Source: Hyphomicrobiales bacterium
Lineage (GTDB): Bacteria; Pseudomonadota; Alphaproteobacteria; Rhizobiales; JAJFHC01
DNA: 64,000 nt
Assembly: GCA_021775835.1 (NCBI GenBank)
Contig: JAJFHC010000120.1
Coordinates: 1-64,000 of the forward strand
Direction of reading: 5' to 3'
Shown: piece by piece, positions 39,327 to 49,400 of the stretch
Position numbering within the stretch: position 1 is the first letter of the stretch
Layout of the letters: the number at the start of each line of letters is the position of its first letter
Made by a program: the position numbers and the translations under genes
Notes under the pieces: generated by a model
Told to the model about the DNA's origin: nothing
Seen by the model: the letters and a program-made list of their open reading frames with translations, nothing else
Databases searched by the model: none

Positions 39327-42074
39327 ATGGACGATCTTCTCGGTGATTTTCTCGCCGAAACCGAGGAAAGCTTGGACGTGGTTGACGTTCAGCTGGTGAA
39401 ATTCGAACAAGATCCGAATAACGCAGAAATCCTCGACAACATTTTCAGGCTGGTGCACACGATCAAGGGGACTTGCGGCTTCCTTGGTTTGCCCCGTCTC
39501 GAACGGGTCGCGCATGCGGCCGAGAATCTTATGGGTCGGTTCCGCGAGGGACTGCCGGTCACGGAACAGGCTGTGACGGTGGTCATGGAATCGATTGACC
39601 GGATCAAGGAAATCCTGGCGGATCTGGAAAAGAACCAGAAAGAGCCGGAGGGATCCGACGAAGATCTGATTTCACAGCTCGACAAATTGTCGGCGGTGGG
39701 CTCCGAGCCTGCGGCGGTGGAACCCGCACCTGCCGTAGTGGTGGAGCCTAAACCCGTGGTGGCCAAGGCACCACCGGCGAATGAAGTCAGAGAAATCGGC
39801 AACAACTCCGCCATCGTTCACGAAGTATCTCTCGATGAACTCGACGCGATTTTTGACGCAGCTCCGTCGGACGTCCACATTCCCGATCCTCTCGGCCGGG
39901 ACAAGAAACCGGAAGCAGCGCCTGCTCCCGCACCGGTGCAGGAGGTCAAGCCACCGAGTCCGAAAAAGGCCGCCGCGGGCAAGGCGGAAGCCGATGCGCC
40001 GCGAAGTGACGCGAAGAAGGGCGATGTACGCACGAAATCCATTCGCGTCAATGTGGATACTCTCGAACGCCTTATGACCACAGTGAGTGAGTTGGTCCTG
40101 GCGCGCAATCAGTTGCTCGAAATCGGCCGTCACATTCAGGATGGTGCCTTGCAGGCTCCTCTGCAACGGTTGTCGAGTGTCACGGCTGAACTGCAGGAGC
40201 GGGTCATGAAGACCCGGATGCAACCGATCGGGAACTCCTGGCAGAAACTGCCGCGAATTATGCGGACACTTGGCAATGACCTCGGCAAACAGATCGAACT
40301 GGAGATGACCGGGGAAGATACCGAGCTTGACCGCCAGGTTCTTGAAATGATTCAGGATCCTCTTACGCATATGGTCAGGAATGCGGCGGATCATGGTCTC
40401 GAAGATACCGAAGGCCGGCTCGCGGCAGGAAAGCCGGCGGCCGGGCGGGTGATGCTCGATGCCCGCCACGAAGGTGGCCATATCGTCATTGAGATTTCTG
40501 ACGACGGTCGCGGGCTAAACACCGAGAAAATCCGGCAGAAAGCCATCGCCAACGGTTTTGGGGCCGCCGCCGACGTCGACGCCATGAGCGATATCCAAGT
40601 CAATCGCCTGATTTTCGAAGCCGGACTTTCTACGGCAGAAGAGGTGACCAATGTCTCCGGACGCGGCGTTGGGATGGATGTCGTTCGGTCCAATATCGAG
40701 CTGATCGGCGGATCTGTTGATGTGCTTTCACGGCCAGGCGAAGGGTCGCGGTTTACCATACAGATTCCATTGACTTTGGCGATCGTGCCAGCACTGATAA
40801 TTGGGGCCGGTGAGCAGAAATTCGCTTTGCCTCAGCTCAACATCATTGAACTGGTCCGTGTACGTGCGGGCGATGAACATAGTGTTGAAATGGTCAACGG
40901 GTCGCCGATCCTGCGACTGCGCGGCCGTTTGTTGCCATTGGTGCGGCTCACTGACGTGTTTCAGAGTGATTGCGCGAAGCCACAGTATGAGGACGATGGT
41001 ACGCCTCAAGCGATCAATGAGTTTGTCGCAGTGCTCAGGATCGGCGGTTTTGAGTTCGGCATTGTGGCGGACGCGGTTTACGACACGGAAGAAATCGTCG
41101 TGAAACCGCTGTCCAGTTTCCTGAAGAACGTCAAAGCCTTCTCCGGAAACACAATCCTGGGCGACGGGAATGTGGTCATGATCATCGACCCGTCAGGCAT
41201 AGCCGAGATCGGTGAAATGCGGGCGGCGGTGACGCTGGATGACAATGCATCCGTTGATGTGGACACCGTGGAGTCCAGCGATGAGAAGATCTCCATGTTG
41301 TTGTTTAACGCAGGATCGACCGATCCGAAGGCGCTGCCACTGGCCCTGATCAACAGGCTTGAAGAGATCGACATGACGGTCGTCGAACACTCAGGTGATC
41401 GCGACGTGGTTCAATATCGCGATGCTCTGATGCCCTTGATCCGGTTGGATGATCATGGTTCCGGCGACAACAAGCCGGTGATCGTTATCGAACATAATGG
41501 CCGGCATACGGGTTTGGTCGTGGACAACATTGTGGACGTGGTCGAAGAGCATCTCTCGATTCAACCCGGCACGTCGGGAATGGGTGCAATCGGGTCGGCG
41601 GTTATTTCCGGAAAAGTGACGGAAATCCTTGATCTCGCACACTACATGCCGGAAACCCTCGAAACCGTTGAAGGAAACGTCGACACCGATGCGGAAAGCC
41701 AAATTCTGCTGATCGATGACTCCTCGTTCTTCCGAAACATGTTGACGCCTTTCCTATCCGCGCATGGATTCCACGTAACAGCCGTGTCCTCGGCGGCGGA
41801 AGCCATCGAGTTTGCACATCGCGACCGTCAGTTTGATGTCGTGGTGAGCGATCTGGAAATGCCTGATATGGATGGATTTGAATTCATCAGTACAGTGAAC
41901 GATTCGAATCTCTGGCCGGACGCGCACTTCGTTGCCCTGTCAGGCCATACCAGTTCGGAAATCGTCGAACGTGCGACGGCAAGTGGGTTTACCGATCACG
42001 TTGCGAAGTTCGATCGAATGCGCCTTCTCGATGTTCTTCAAAACCGTTCTCAAGTGATGAGGGTTGCCGCATGA
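39327..42074 (+). CDS. cheA: Chemotaxis histidine kinase CheA, hybrid with C-terminal receiver
   Basis: A 915-residue protein. Domains in order: HPt with His in LVHTIKGTCGFLG (about 45); an acidic/Pro linker to about 235; dimerisation helices (LERLMTTVSELVLARNQLLEIG); HATPase with N-box MVRNAADHGLED and G-box ISDDGRGLN; a CheW domain (about 480-625); a second, weaker CheW-like domain (about 650-780); and a receiver with phospho-Asp in DVVVSDLEMPDMDGFEF. It starts the cheA-W-Y-B-R operon. CheA-REC hybrids are known in alphaproteobacteria, and the fused receiver may act as a phosphate sink. Confidence 0.96.
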   Translation: MDDLLGDFLAETEESLDVVDVQLVKFEQDPNNAEILDNIFRLVHTIKGTCGFLGLPRLERVAHAAENLMGRFREGLPVTEQAVTVVMESIDRIKEILADLEKNQKEPEGSDEDLISQLDKLSAVGSEPAAVEPAPAVVVEPKPVVAKAPPANEVREIGNNSAIVHEVSLDELDAIFDAAPSDVHIPDPLGRDKKPEAAPAPAPVQEVKPPSPKKAAAGKAEADAPRSDAKKGDVRTKSIRVNVDTLERLMTTVSELVLARNQLLEIGRHIQDGALQAPLQRLSSVTAELQERVMKTRMQPIGNSWQKLPRIMRTLGNDLGKQIELEMTGEDTELDRQVLEMIQDPLTHMVRNAADHGLEDTEGRLAAGKPAAGRVMLDARHEGGHIVIEISDDGRGLNTEKIRQKAIANGFGAAADVDAMSDIQVNRLIFEAGLSTAEEVTNVSGRGVGMDVVRSNIELIGGSVDVLSRPGEGSRFTIQIPLTLAIVPALIIGAGEQKFALPQLNIIELVRVRAGDEHSVEMVNGSPILRLRGRLLPLVRLTDVFQSDCAKPQYEDDGTPQAINEFVAVLRIGGFEFGIVADAVYDTEEIVVKPLSSFLKNVKAFSGNTILGDGNVVMIIDPSGIAEIGEMRAAVTLDDNASVDVDTVESSDEKISMLLFNAGSTDPKALPLALINRLEEIDMTVVEHSGDRDVVQYRDALMPLIRLDDHGSGDNKPVIVIEHNGRHTGLVVDNIVDVVEEHLSIQPGTSGMGAIGSAVISGKVTEILDLAHYMPETLETVEGNVDTDAESQILLIDDSSFFRNMLTPFLSAHGFHVTAVSSAAEAIEFAHRDRQFDVVVSDLEMPDMDGFEFISTVNDSNLWPDAHFVALSGHTSSEIVERATASGFTDHVAKFDRMRLLDVLQNRSQVMRVAA

Positions 42075-42553
42075 GTGATACAAATGAAGTCTCCGTCGGG
42101 AACAAGCGCGATGACTATGATGGTGAGTATGTAACCATTCTGATTCAAGGTCAGCTGTTCGGTCTCCCGATCGGGGAGGTTGAGGATGTCTTTGAACCGC
42201 AAATGGTAACCAGGGTCCCACTGTCGCCAAAGGAAGTCGTCGGTGTCCTGAATCTCAGAGGTCGCCTGGTAACGTTGATCGATGTTTGCGTGAAGCTGGG
42301 CGTTTCCCGTGAACCCGTGGAAAAACCGATGGCGATCGGCTTGCGCCGGGATGAGGGCGCCTATGCTCTTATGGTCGATCAGGTTGGCGATGTTATCCGC
42401 CCTGATGGATCTGTCGTGGAGTCTGTGCCGTCTCACCTCGACCAGGTCTGGAAACATGTTTGTACCGGCGTGCTTCAGCTCGATGACTGTTTAATGATGG
42501 TTCTCGATCCGGAAAGCATATTCGAAATCGAGCAGGAAATTCGCGCGGCCTGA
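42071..42553 (+). CDS. cheW: Chemotaxis coupling protein CheW
   Basis: A 160-residue SH3-like coupling protein: YVTILIQGQLFGLPIGEVEDVFEP at the start, RVPLSPKEVVGVLNLRGRLVTLIDVCVKLG in the middle, and GAYALMVDQVGDVIRP later. It links chemoreceptors to CheA. The start overlaps the cheA stop by four bases, so translation is coupled. No chemoreceptor gene is in the window. Confidence 0.96.
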   Translation: MSDTNEVSVGNKRDDYDGEYVTILIQGQLFGLPIGEVEDVFEPQMVTRVPLSPKEVVGVLNLRGRLVTLIDVCVKLGVSREPVEKPMAIGLRRDEGAYALMVDQVGDVIRPDGSVVESVPSHLDQVWKHVCTGVLQLDDCLMMVLDPESIFEIEQEIRAA

Positions 42554-42586
42554 CGCATCAAGAGAAATTCTGATGAGAGGAAAGTT

Positions 42587-42952
42587 ATGAAACAATGCCT
42601 GGTTGTCGACGACAGCAGCGTGATCCGTAAGGTTGCGCGGCAGATACTGGAGCAACTCGATTTTTCGATCAGTGAAGCCGAAGACGGCCAAATTGCGTTG
42701 AACAAGTGTCGGGAAGAAATGCCTGACGCAATTCTCCTCGACTGGAACATGCCGGTCATGGATGGGATCGATTTCCTGACGGCGCTGCGCGAAGAATCCG
42801 GTGGCGACGAACCCGTTGTGGTCTTCTGCACAACAGAAAACGACTACGATCACATTTCGAGAGCCATCTCTGCGGGAGCTGACGAGTATGTCATGAAGCC
42901 TTTCGACCGAGATATCATCGAAGCCAAGTTCCAGGAAGTCGGCCTCCTCTAA
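42587..42952 (+). CDS. cheY: Chemotaxis response regulator CheY
   Basis: A 121-residue single receiver domain. The acidic pair is in LVVDDSSV, phospho-Asp is in ILLDWNMPVMDGIDF, the switch Thr is in VVFCTTENDYD and the Lys in YVMKPFD, all intact. Phosphorylated CheY binds the flagellar switch, whose FliN part is encoded at the end of the window. GAGAGGAAAG precedes the ATG. It lies between cheW and cheB, 33 bases after cheW. Confidence 0.96.
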   Translation: MKQCLVVDDSSVIRKVARQILEQLDFSISEAEDGQIALNKCREEMPDAILLDWNMPVMDGIDFLTALREESGGDEPVVVFCTTENDYDHISRAISAGADEYVMKPFDRDIIEAKFQEVGLL

Positions 42953-42954
42953 AG

Positions 42955-44157
42955 TTGTCCGAAGTCAGTATGCAAAGTACCGCTATCAGATTGCGTCCCT
43001 CGCCGGAGACAGCACAGACGGGCGCGCAGGTGGTCATCATCGACGCGTCACTGGTGTTTCGTGGCCTGACATCGCGCTGGTTGTCGGAACTGCCTGAGAT
43101 TGCCGATGTGGTCACGTTCTCGAATGCGGATTCGATACTTAGACGGGCTGATCTCGAAGCCCCCGACATTATCGTCCTGGATATTGAAATGGACGACACC
43201 AACGGATTTTCGGTTCTCCAGGCGCTGCACAGCAAGTTTGCACAGACCAAGATCCTGGTCCTGGCTGCAAGGCAAAACGACTCAGCTGTTGTCGCCCAGA
43301 GGGTAAAAAAGCTTGGCGCTCAAGGGATTCTTACCAAACCCGTGAGCATGTCCAAACCCGAAGAGTCCCGCGCTTTTAAATCGACGTTCACGATGAGTGT
43401 CCTCACGTTGGCCCAACGAGGATCGCGAAGCAGTTCCGCATCCAGGCCGAACGAGGCGCGCCGTGCTGCACGTCCTGCAGCGCCGGTTGCCACCACGCGT
43501 GCCACAGTGTCGGCGCGCGCGCCGGCAGCGACTGGCGAAAGCTGCGCTCTGCGGCCCTTTTCGAGATACCGGCCTCGAATTCTCGCGATTGGAGGTTCCA
43601 CTGGTGGTCCGCCTGCCCTGATGGATCTGATTTGCCAGATGCCGCCCGGACCACATGACGTTCCCATCGTTGTGGTTCAACACATGCCCGATGCCTTCAC
43701 CGTACTGCTTGCCGATCATATTGCCAAGAAGTCTAAACGTGACTGCCGCAGGCCGGAGAACGGTGAGACAATAACGTCCGGCACCGTCTACATTGCTCCG
43801 GGGGATCTTCACCTCAAGCTGGAATCTCAGAACGGTGAAATCAAAGCCAGGCTGTACGACGGTCCGTCGATAAACTTTTGCAAACCCGCGGTTGATCCGT
43901 TGTTCGAAAGTGTTGCCGCTATCTACAAGGCGGAGACCCTGGCTGTGATGTTGACAGGTATGGGCCACGACGGGCTTGAAGGCTCACGAGCCATTGTCGA
44001 ACAGGGCGGAACGCTGCTTGCCCAGGATGAAGCCAGCAGTGTCGTCTGGGGCATGCCTGGCGCGGTTGCTCGTGCGGGATTGTGCAGTGCCGTGGTGCCG
44101 GTCAGCGTTATTGCATCAAGCGTGACAAAATTATTGCGTGGGGAGAGGGTATCATGA
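42955..44157 (+). CDS. cheB: Protein-glutamate methylesterase CheB
   Basis: A protein of about 400 residues. The N-terminal receiver has phospho-Asp in IVLDIEMDDTNGFSVL, but the acidic pair is only one Asp (VVIIDASLV) and the switch Thr position reads LVLAARQN, so it looks partly degenerate. After an Ala/Arg-rich linker, the esterase domain shows Ser in AIGGSTGGPPAL, His in VVVQHMPDAF and Asp in TGMGHDGLEG. It removes methyl groups from receptors. The start is TTG 42955 or ATG 42970; neither has a clear ribosome site. Confidence 0.93.
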   Translation: MSEVSMQSTAIRLRPSPETAQTGAQVVIIDASLVFRGLTSRWLSELPEIADVVTFSNADSILRRADLEAPDIIVLDIEMDDTNGFSVLQALHSKFAQTKILVLAARQNDSAVVAQRVKKLGAQGILTKPVSMSKPEESRAFKSTFTMSVLTLAQRGSRSSSASRPNEARRAARPAAPVATTRATVSARAPAATGESCALRPFSRYRPRILAIGGSTGGPPALMDLICQMPPGPHDVPIVVVQHMPDAFTVLLADHIAKKSKRDCRRPENGETITSGTVYIAPGDLHLKLESQNGEIKARLYDGPSINFCKPAVDPLFESVAAIYKAETLAVMLTGMGHDGLEGSRAIVEQGGTLLAQDEASSVVWGMPGAVARAGLCSAVVPVSVIASSVTKLLRGERVS

Positions 44158-45044
44158 ACCCAACAGAATACGACTTTATGGTCCGGTATCTGAAGGAGAA
44201 ATCCGGTTTGGCCCTGGCGCCGAACAAGGAGTATCTGCTGCAGAGCAGACTCGGCCCGATCGTCCGTGAAAAGGGTCTTGCAGACCTTTCCGAACTGATT
44301 GCCAAATTGCGGCGCGGCATGGATCAGGCTTTGGCAACTGACGTGATGGAAGCAATGACGACCAACGAGTCATTCTTCTTCCGGGATCGCACACCTTTTG
44401 ATCTGATGAAAGATTTCATGGTCCCGTCTCTTCTGGAAAATGGCCGGGCTTTACCCAAACTCCGGGTCTGGTGCGCGGCGGCATCGACCGGTCAGGAGCC
44501 CTATTCAATTTCGATATTACTGAGCGAAATGGCTCGGGATCTGAAAGGGCGGTCGACTGAAATTGTTGCGACCGACATCTCCAAACAGGTTCTGGAACGG
44601 GCAAAATTGGGCATATACAGCCAGTTTGAAGTGCAGCGTGGCCTGCCTATCAAACTCTTGATGAAGTATTTCAAAAAGATAGACGAGACCTGGCAGATCA
44701 ACGACGCCATGCGCTCGTCGGTAAAATTCGAATTTGCAAATCTGCTCAAAGATTTTTCAAGGTTGGGCAAGTTCGACATAGTTTTTTGCCGCAATGTGCT
44801 CATCTATTTTGACGAACCCACAAAAAGAGACATTCTCAAGAGGATCGCTTCTGTGCTGAATCCAGGCGGTTTCGTTGTTTTGGGAGCCGCTGAAACGATA
44901 ATGGGTCTTTCCGATAGCTTACAAACGGTCCCCGGCAAACGAGGCATCATCTCGCTCAAGGATGCCAAGGAAACCCCGGCATCGCGCCATAGTGGTTCGT
45001 TCGCTCCGCGAGGTGCCGCGGCAATGAATGTGATAAACGGGTGA
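44154..45044 (+). CDS. cheR: Chemotaxis protein methyltransferase CheR
   Basis: A 296-residue enzyme. The N-terminal helical domain is FMVRYLKEKSGLALAPNKEYLLQSRL; the methyltransferase domain has TNESFFFRDRTPFD, VWCAAASTGQEPYSISILLSE (SAM binding), EIVATDISKQVLERAKLGIY and DIVFCRNVLIYFDEPTKRDIL. It methylates receptor glutamates with SAM. ATG 44154 overlaps the cheB stop (ATGA). It is the last gene of the che operon; a 231-base gap follows. Confidence 0.95.
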   Translation: MNPTEYDFMVRYLKEKSGLALAPNKEYLLQSRLGPIVREKGLADLSELIAKLRRGMDQALATDVMEAMTTNESFFFRDRTPFDLMKDFMVPSLLENGRALPKLRVWCAAASTGQEPYSISILLSEMARDLKGRSTEIVATDISKQVLERAKLGIYSQFEVQRGLPIKLLMKYFKKIDETWQINDAMRSSVKFEFANLLKDFSRLGKFDIVFCRNVLIYFDEPTKRDILKRIASVLNPGGFVVLGAAETIMGLSDSLQTVPGKRGIISLKDAKETPASRHSGSFAPRGAAAMNVING

Positions 45045-45275
45045 TGTTCAGTCGACCTGTCTATGAAGCCGGTACCGACAAGAGGCTTCCTGCCGGTCGT
45101 CATCCGCCCCAAGCGCGGCGCGGAACCGTAAAGCGCTAATTTTGCGCCTTTGAACTCCTGTTGTGTTAACTTGTGGGCTTGATGTGACGTTAGCGTCTGG
45201 CCAAACAAACGTATACCGTGACCTCCATCGGGCACTTAGGGTCAGGCGATGCAGTGAAACACTGGGACTGTCCTC

Positions 45276-46457
45276 GTGGCCAGATCAATATCGATGCGGG
45301 TGCAGCTTTTGCTTTTGGCGGCTTTGGTCGCCATTGCGGCGTTGGTATGGTTTGCAATGCGCCCGGAGAAGGATTCTGCTGCAGGTCACTCAAGTTCCAC
45401 AGCCAGCAAGCCGCAGAAGAGCAGCGGACATAAAGTCGGGCGCAAGGTTCCCGTAATTGTTGTTGAAGTCGGAAGGGTCAAGAACGACGAGATCGTTGCG
45501 GCCGTTGGAACTGCCCGTGCGCGTCGTTCCGTGACAATACAGCCGGAGTCGGACGGGGAAATTGTAGCGTTTGGTCCGCGCGCGGGCGAACGCGTCAAGA
45601 AGGGTGACACAATCGTGCGCCTTGACAGCACGAAAGCAAAACTCGCTGTCGAGATTGCGGAACGCAAACTCGAAGAAGTCAAACGCCTGCATGACCGGTC
45701 GAAGTTTCTACAACAGAGCAGCGTCAATTCGAGCGCAAAGGTCGAAGACGCACAAACTATCGTCGAGCGTGTCGCCCTGGAACTTCAGCAGGCTCGCGAA
45801 GTGTTGCAGGATCTGACAATCCGTGCCCCGTTTGGCGGCGTTGTGGGCATTCCGGAGGTGGAAGTCGGTGATCGTGTCACCTCTACAACCGCTATCATCT
45901 CGCTGGACATGCGTTCCGAGATCCTGGTCGAGTTCGAAGTGGCGGAAAAATTTCTGGCGCGGATTGCCTCCGGTGACTTGGTCACGGCAGTTACGCCCAG
46001 CCATGACGGACGTGTGTTTTCGGGCCGGATAGAGCATATCGACAGCCGGGTTGACCCGATTTCCCGGACAGTTGCGGTTCGGGCGGTCATTCCCAACGAC
46101 GAAGACCTTTTGAGGCCGGGCATGTCCTTTGCCGTGGAAGCTGTCCTGCCAGGGGAATTCTATCCGGCAGTTCCGGAACTTTCACTGCAGTGGCGCAAGG
46201 GAGAAAGCTACGTCTGGATCGTGCAGGACGGCACAGTTTCCAAAGTCCTTGTCCGGACCGTCAAACGGCTCAACAGCGTCATATTGGTGGATGCGGCCCT
46301 GAAGCCGGGACAATTGGTGGTGGTCGAAGGCGTTCAGCGATTGCGCCAGGGCCGGGCGGTATCCCATGCGGGGCCGAAACCCGAAGCAAAACCGGCTGCG
46401 TTGCCTGAATCGCGGCGACTGGATCCGGCCATTCCCCCAACCCTTGACAAGGGTTGA
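45276..46457 (+). CDS. RND efflux system periplasmic adaptor (membrane fusion) subunit
   Basis: A 393-residue protein with an N-terminal membrane anchor (about 8-28), then the adaptor pattern: a first lipoyl half (VTIQPESDGEIVAFGPRAGERVKKGDTIVRLDS), a helical hairpin (LAVEIAERKLEEVKRLHDRSKFL), a second lipoyl half (LTIRAPFGGVVGIPEVEVGDRV) and a beta-barrel domain to about 330. It joins the RND pump encoded next to an outer-membrane channel, which is not in the window. Start GTG 45276, or ATG 45294. Confidence 0.9.
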   Translation: MARSISMRVQLLLLAALVAIAALVWFAMRPEKDSAAGHSSSTASKPQKSSGHKVGRKVPVIVVEVGRVKNDEIVAAVGTARARRSVTIQPESDGEIVAFGPRAGERVKKGDTIVRLDSTKAKLAVEIAERKLEEVKRLHDRSKFLQQSSVNSSAKVEDAQTIVERVALELQQAREVLQDLTIRAPFGGVVGIPEVEVGDRVTSTTAIISLDMRSEILVEFEVAEKFLARIASGDLVTAVTPSHDGRVFSGRIEHIDSRVDPISRTVAVRAVIPNDEDLLRPGMSFAVEAVLPGEFYPAVPELSLQWRKGESYVWIVQDGTVSKVLVRTVKRLNSVILVDAALKPGQLVVVEGVQRLRQGRAVSHAGPKPEAKPAALPESRRLDPAIPPTLDKG

Positions 46458-46462
46458 ACCGG

Positions 46463-49400
46463 ATGGGAATCGCCAGTGACCTTCCAGCCCTGAGCGTTCG
46501 TCGTCCCTATCTGGCCGCAGTGCTCAATTTTTTGATTATCATTGCCGGAGTGAGTGCAATCTTCGGTGTCGAAGTTCGCGAACTGCCGGATGTGGACAGG
46601 CCGATCGTTACAGTGCGGGCCAATTTCCCGGGCGGATCGCCTGAGACAATCGATGCAGAAATCACCAGCGTGATTGAAGGCGCTGTTGCTCGGGTCAATG
46701 GCGTTGTCGAAGTGCGCTCGTCTAGCGAAGAAAACAACTTCCGCATCCGTGTGGTGTTCCGGCCGTCTGTCGATCTGGTTACGGCTGCCAATGATGTGCG
46801 CGAAGCGGTGAGCAGAGTACAGCGGGAACTGCCAGCCGGTGTGGAAGATCTCTTCGTGATCAAGGCCGATGCCGATTCCCAGGCGATCATCCGCCTGGCT
46901 GTTATGAGTGATGAGCTGCCGATCGAAGATGTCACGCGCAAGGTCGAAAACGAGATCATCCCCGAGATCACTTCAGTCGCCGGTGTGGCCGACGTCGCGC
47001 TCTTCGGCAAACGCGAGCGCGTGATGAGGGTCGTGATCGATCCCATGCGTCTCGCCAGCTATAGCCTGTCCGTGTCGGATGTGGTCGGTGTCCTGAAGGG
47101 GGCTCGCTATGATGTGCCGGCCGGCAGCTTCAAATCAAACCAACAGGAAGTGATTGTCCGGGCCAATGCGTCGGTTACGAGACCGGAGGCGATCGAAAAA
47201 CTTGTCATCCGTGATCCGATAAGAATTGGAGACATAGGCCATGTCTTTTTTGGCCCTGCCGACGCTGAGAGCATTGTGCGACTGGATGGTCGGACGATTG
47301 TGAGCCTGGGGGTCATCCGGCGTGCGCAATCAAATACGGTTTCGATTTCCCGCGATGTGGCCGCAGTGGTCAGCAAACTCAACCGCCGCCTCAAAGGCGT
47401 GAAGATCGTCACCACTTCGGACGATTCCATTTTCATAAAGGGTGCGATCGGCGAGGTTCTCATCAGCCTGTCGCTGGCGGTGTTGATCGTTGTCGCGGTC
47501 ATCACACTCTTCATGGGACAACTCCGGGCCGCATTCATTCCCGCTGTTGCCATACCCGTCGCCCTGATAGGGACCATCGCCGCAATATGGTTGCTCGGCT
47601 TTTCCCTCAACCTGATCACGTTGCTGGCGCTTGTGCTGGCGACGGGACTGGTCGTCGATGACGCAATTGTCGTTCTGGAAAACATTCAGCGGCTCAAGGG
47701 CCGGGGTCTGGCACCGCGGGCGGCAGCAGTGATCGGGACGCGCCAGGTGTTCTTTGCCGTCATTGCGACCACTGCGACCTTGATTTCGGTATTCCTGCCG
47801 ATTTCGTTCCTGCCCTCGACAGCCGGTCGGTTGTTCGGTGAGTTTGGGTTTGTGCTCGCCGTGACAGTTTGTATTTCGTCTTTCGTCGCTCTGACGATTG
47901 TTCCAATTCTGGCGTCGCGAATCGCGCTGCCAACCAAACCTGATGCCGATCGGCAACTGTCCGTCAGTTCGTTGATCGGACGACCGATCGGTGCCGGTTA
48001 TGCAAGAGCACTGGATCTCATCCTGGCCGCTCCACTTGTGGTGATCGGACTTTGCGGAGTCGTCATGGTCTGCGCTGTGGTCACGTTTCACACACTTGGC
48101 GAAGAGCTGGTGCCCGAAGAGGACAGGGGACTGATTGCCATACGGCTCACCGGTCCCGATGGTGTAGGCCTGGATTATACCGACCGACAGGTCGAGAAGA
48201 TCGAGGCCATACTGCAGCCTTTGGTTGATGACGGCACCGCGACCGGCCTGTTCACGATCACCGGGAGATATGATCTAAACCGCGGCCAGGTCGACGCTCC
48301 CTTGCGCGACTGGTCCGAGCGAAGCCGAAGCGAAGGCGAGATTGCCAAGACAATCAATGCCCAACTTCGCAACATTCCCGGGGCTCGTGCTCGTGTACGA
48401 CGCAGCAACAGCCTGGGTCTGCGCAATGCCGATGGCGGCATTCGGTTTGCCCTGACCGGGTCGAATTACGAGACCATCGCCGATGCTGCCGACACCTTTG
48501 TCGTTGCTATGGAACAAAAGGTCGTGCAGATCCAGAACCTCCGTGTCGAGTTTAGGGCAACCCAACCTCAACTGTCCGTCAGCATCGACCGCCGCCGTGC
48601 CATTGACCTCGGGGTTCCGATCGAAAGTCTGGCGTCGACCGTTCAGGTTCTGGTCGATAATGACGAGGTCGCCGAACTGACGATCGACGACGAGCAGGTG
48701 TCCGTCGTGCTGCAGGCGCAGGCCGGTGTCATCGACGACCCTTCGGATTTGCGCAATCTTTATGTCGCCGCTTCGAATGGTCGGCTTGTTCCCTTGTCAC
48801 AACTGGTCTCGTTCAAGGAAAATGCCGTGGCGGCCGAACTGGACCGCCACGGGCAACGCCGCGCCATCGAGATCTTTGGCGACCCTGTCCCGGGTTATTC
48901 GCTTCGCGAAGCCGTCAACGCCATACAATCGCTGGCCGATGAAACACTGCCGGCGGGAATCGGTCTGTTGTTTCTCGACGAAGCCTCAGCGCTCAACGAA
49001 ACGTCTCATGGGGTCACGATCACCTATCTTGTGGCGCTGCTCATTGTTTTTCTGGTGCTCGTGGCCCAGTTCGAAAGCTTGAGCAGTGCACTGGTCATCA
49101 TGCTGACCGTCCCGTTCGGCATCTGTGCGGCAATTTTCGCCCTGGCCCTGACAGGAACCACCATCAATATCTATAGCCAGATCGGCATCCTGATGCTGAT
49201 CGGCATCATGGCGAAGAACGCCATTCTCATGGTCGAGTTCGCCGATCAACTGCGCGAGGAAGGCCATTCCGTGTTTGATGCCGTTCGGGAAGCCTCGATC
49301 GTGCGGTTTCGCCCCATTGCCATGACAATGATGTCGACAGTGCTCGCTGGTCTTCCACTAATTCTGGGCGGTGGACCGGGTGTCGAGGCCCGCGCGGCGA

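Noticed and set aside
41901..41920. TTCGAATC reminiscent of a tRNA T-arm
   Set aside because: It lies inside the cheA receiver coding region and no cloverleaf can be drawn around it.
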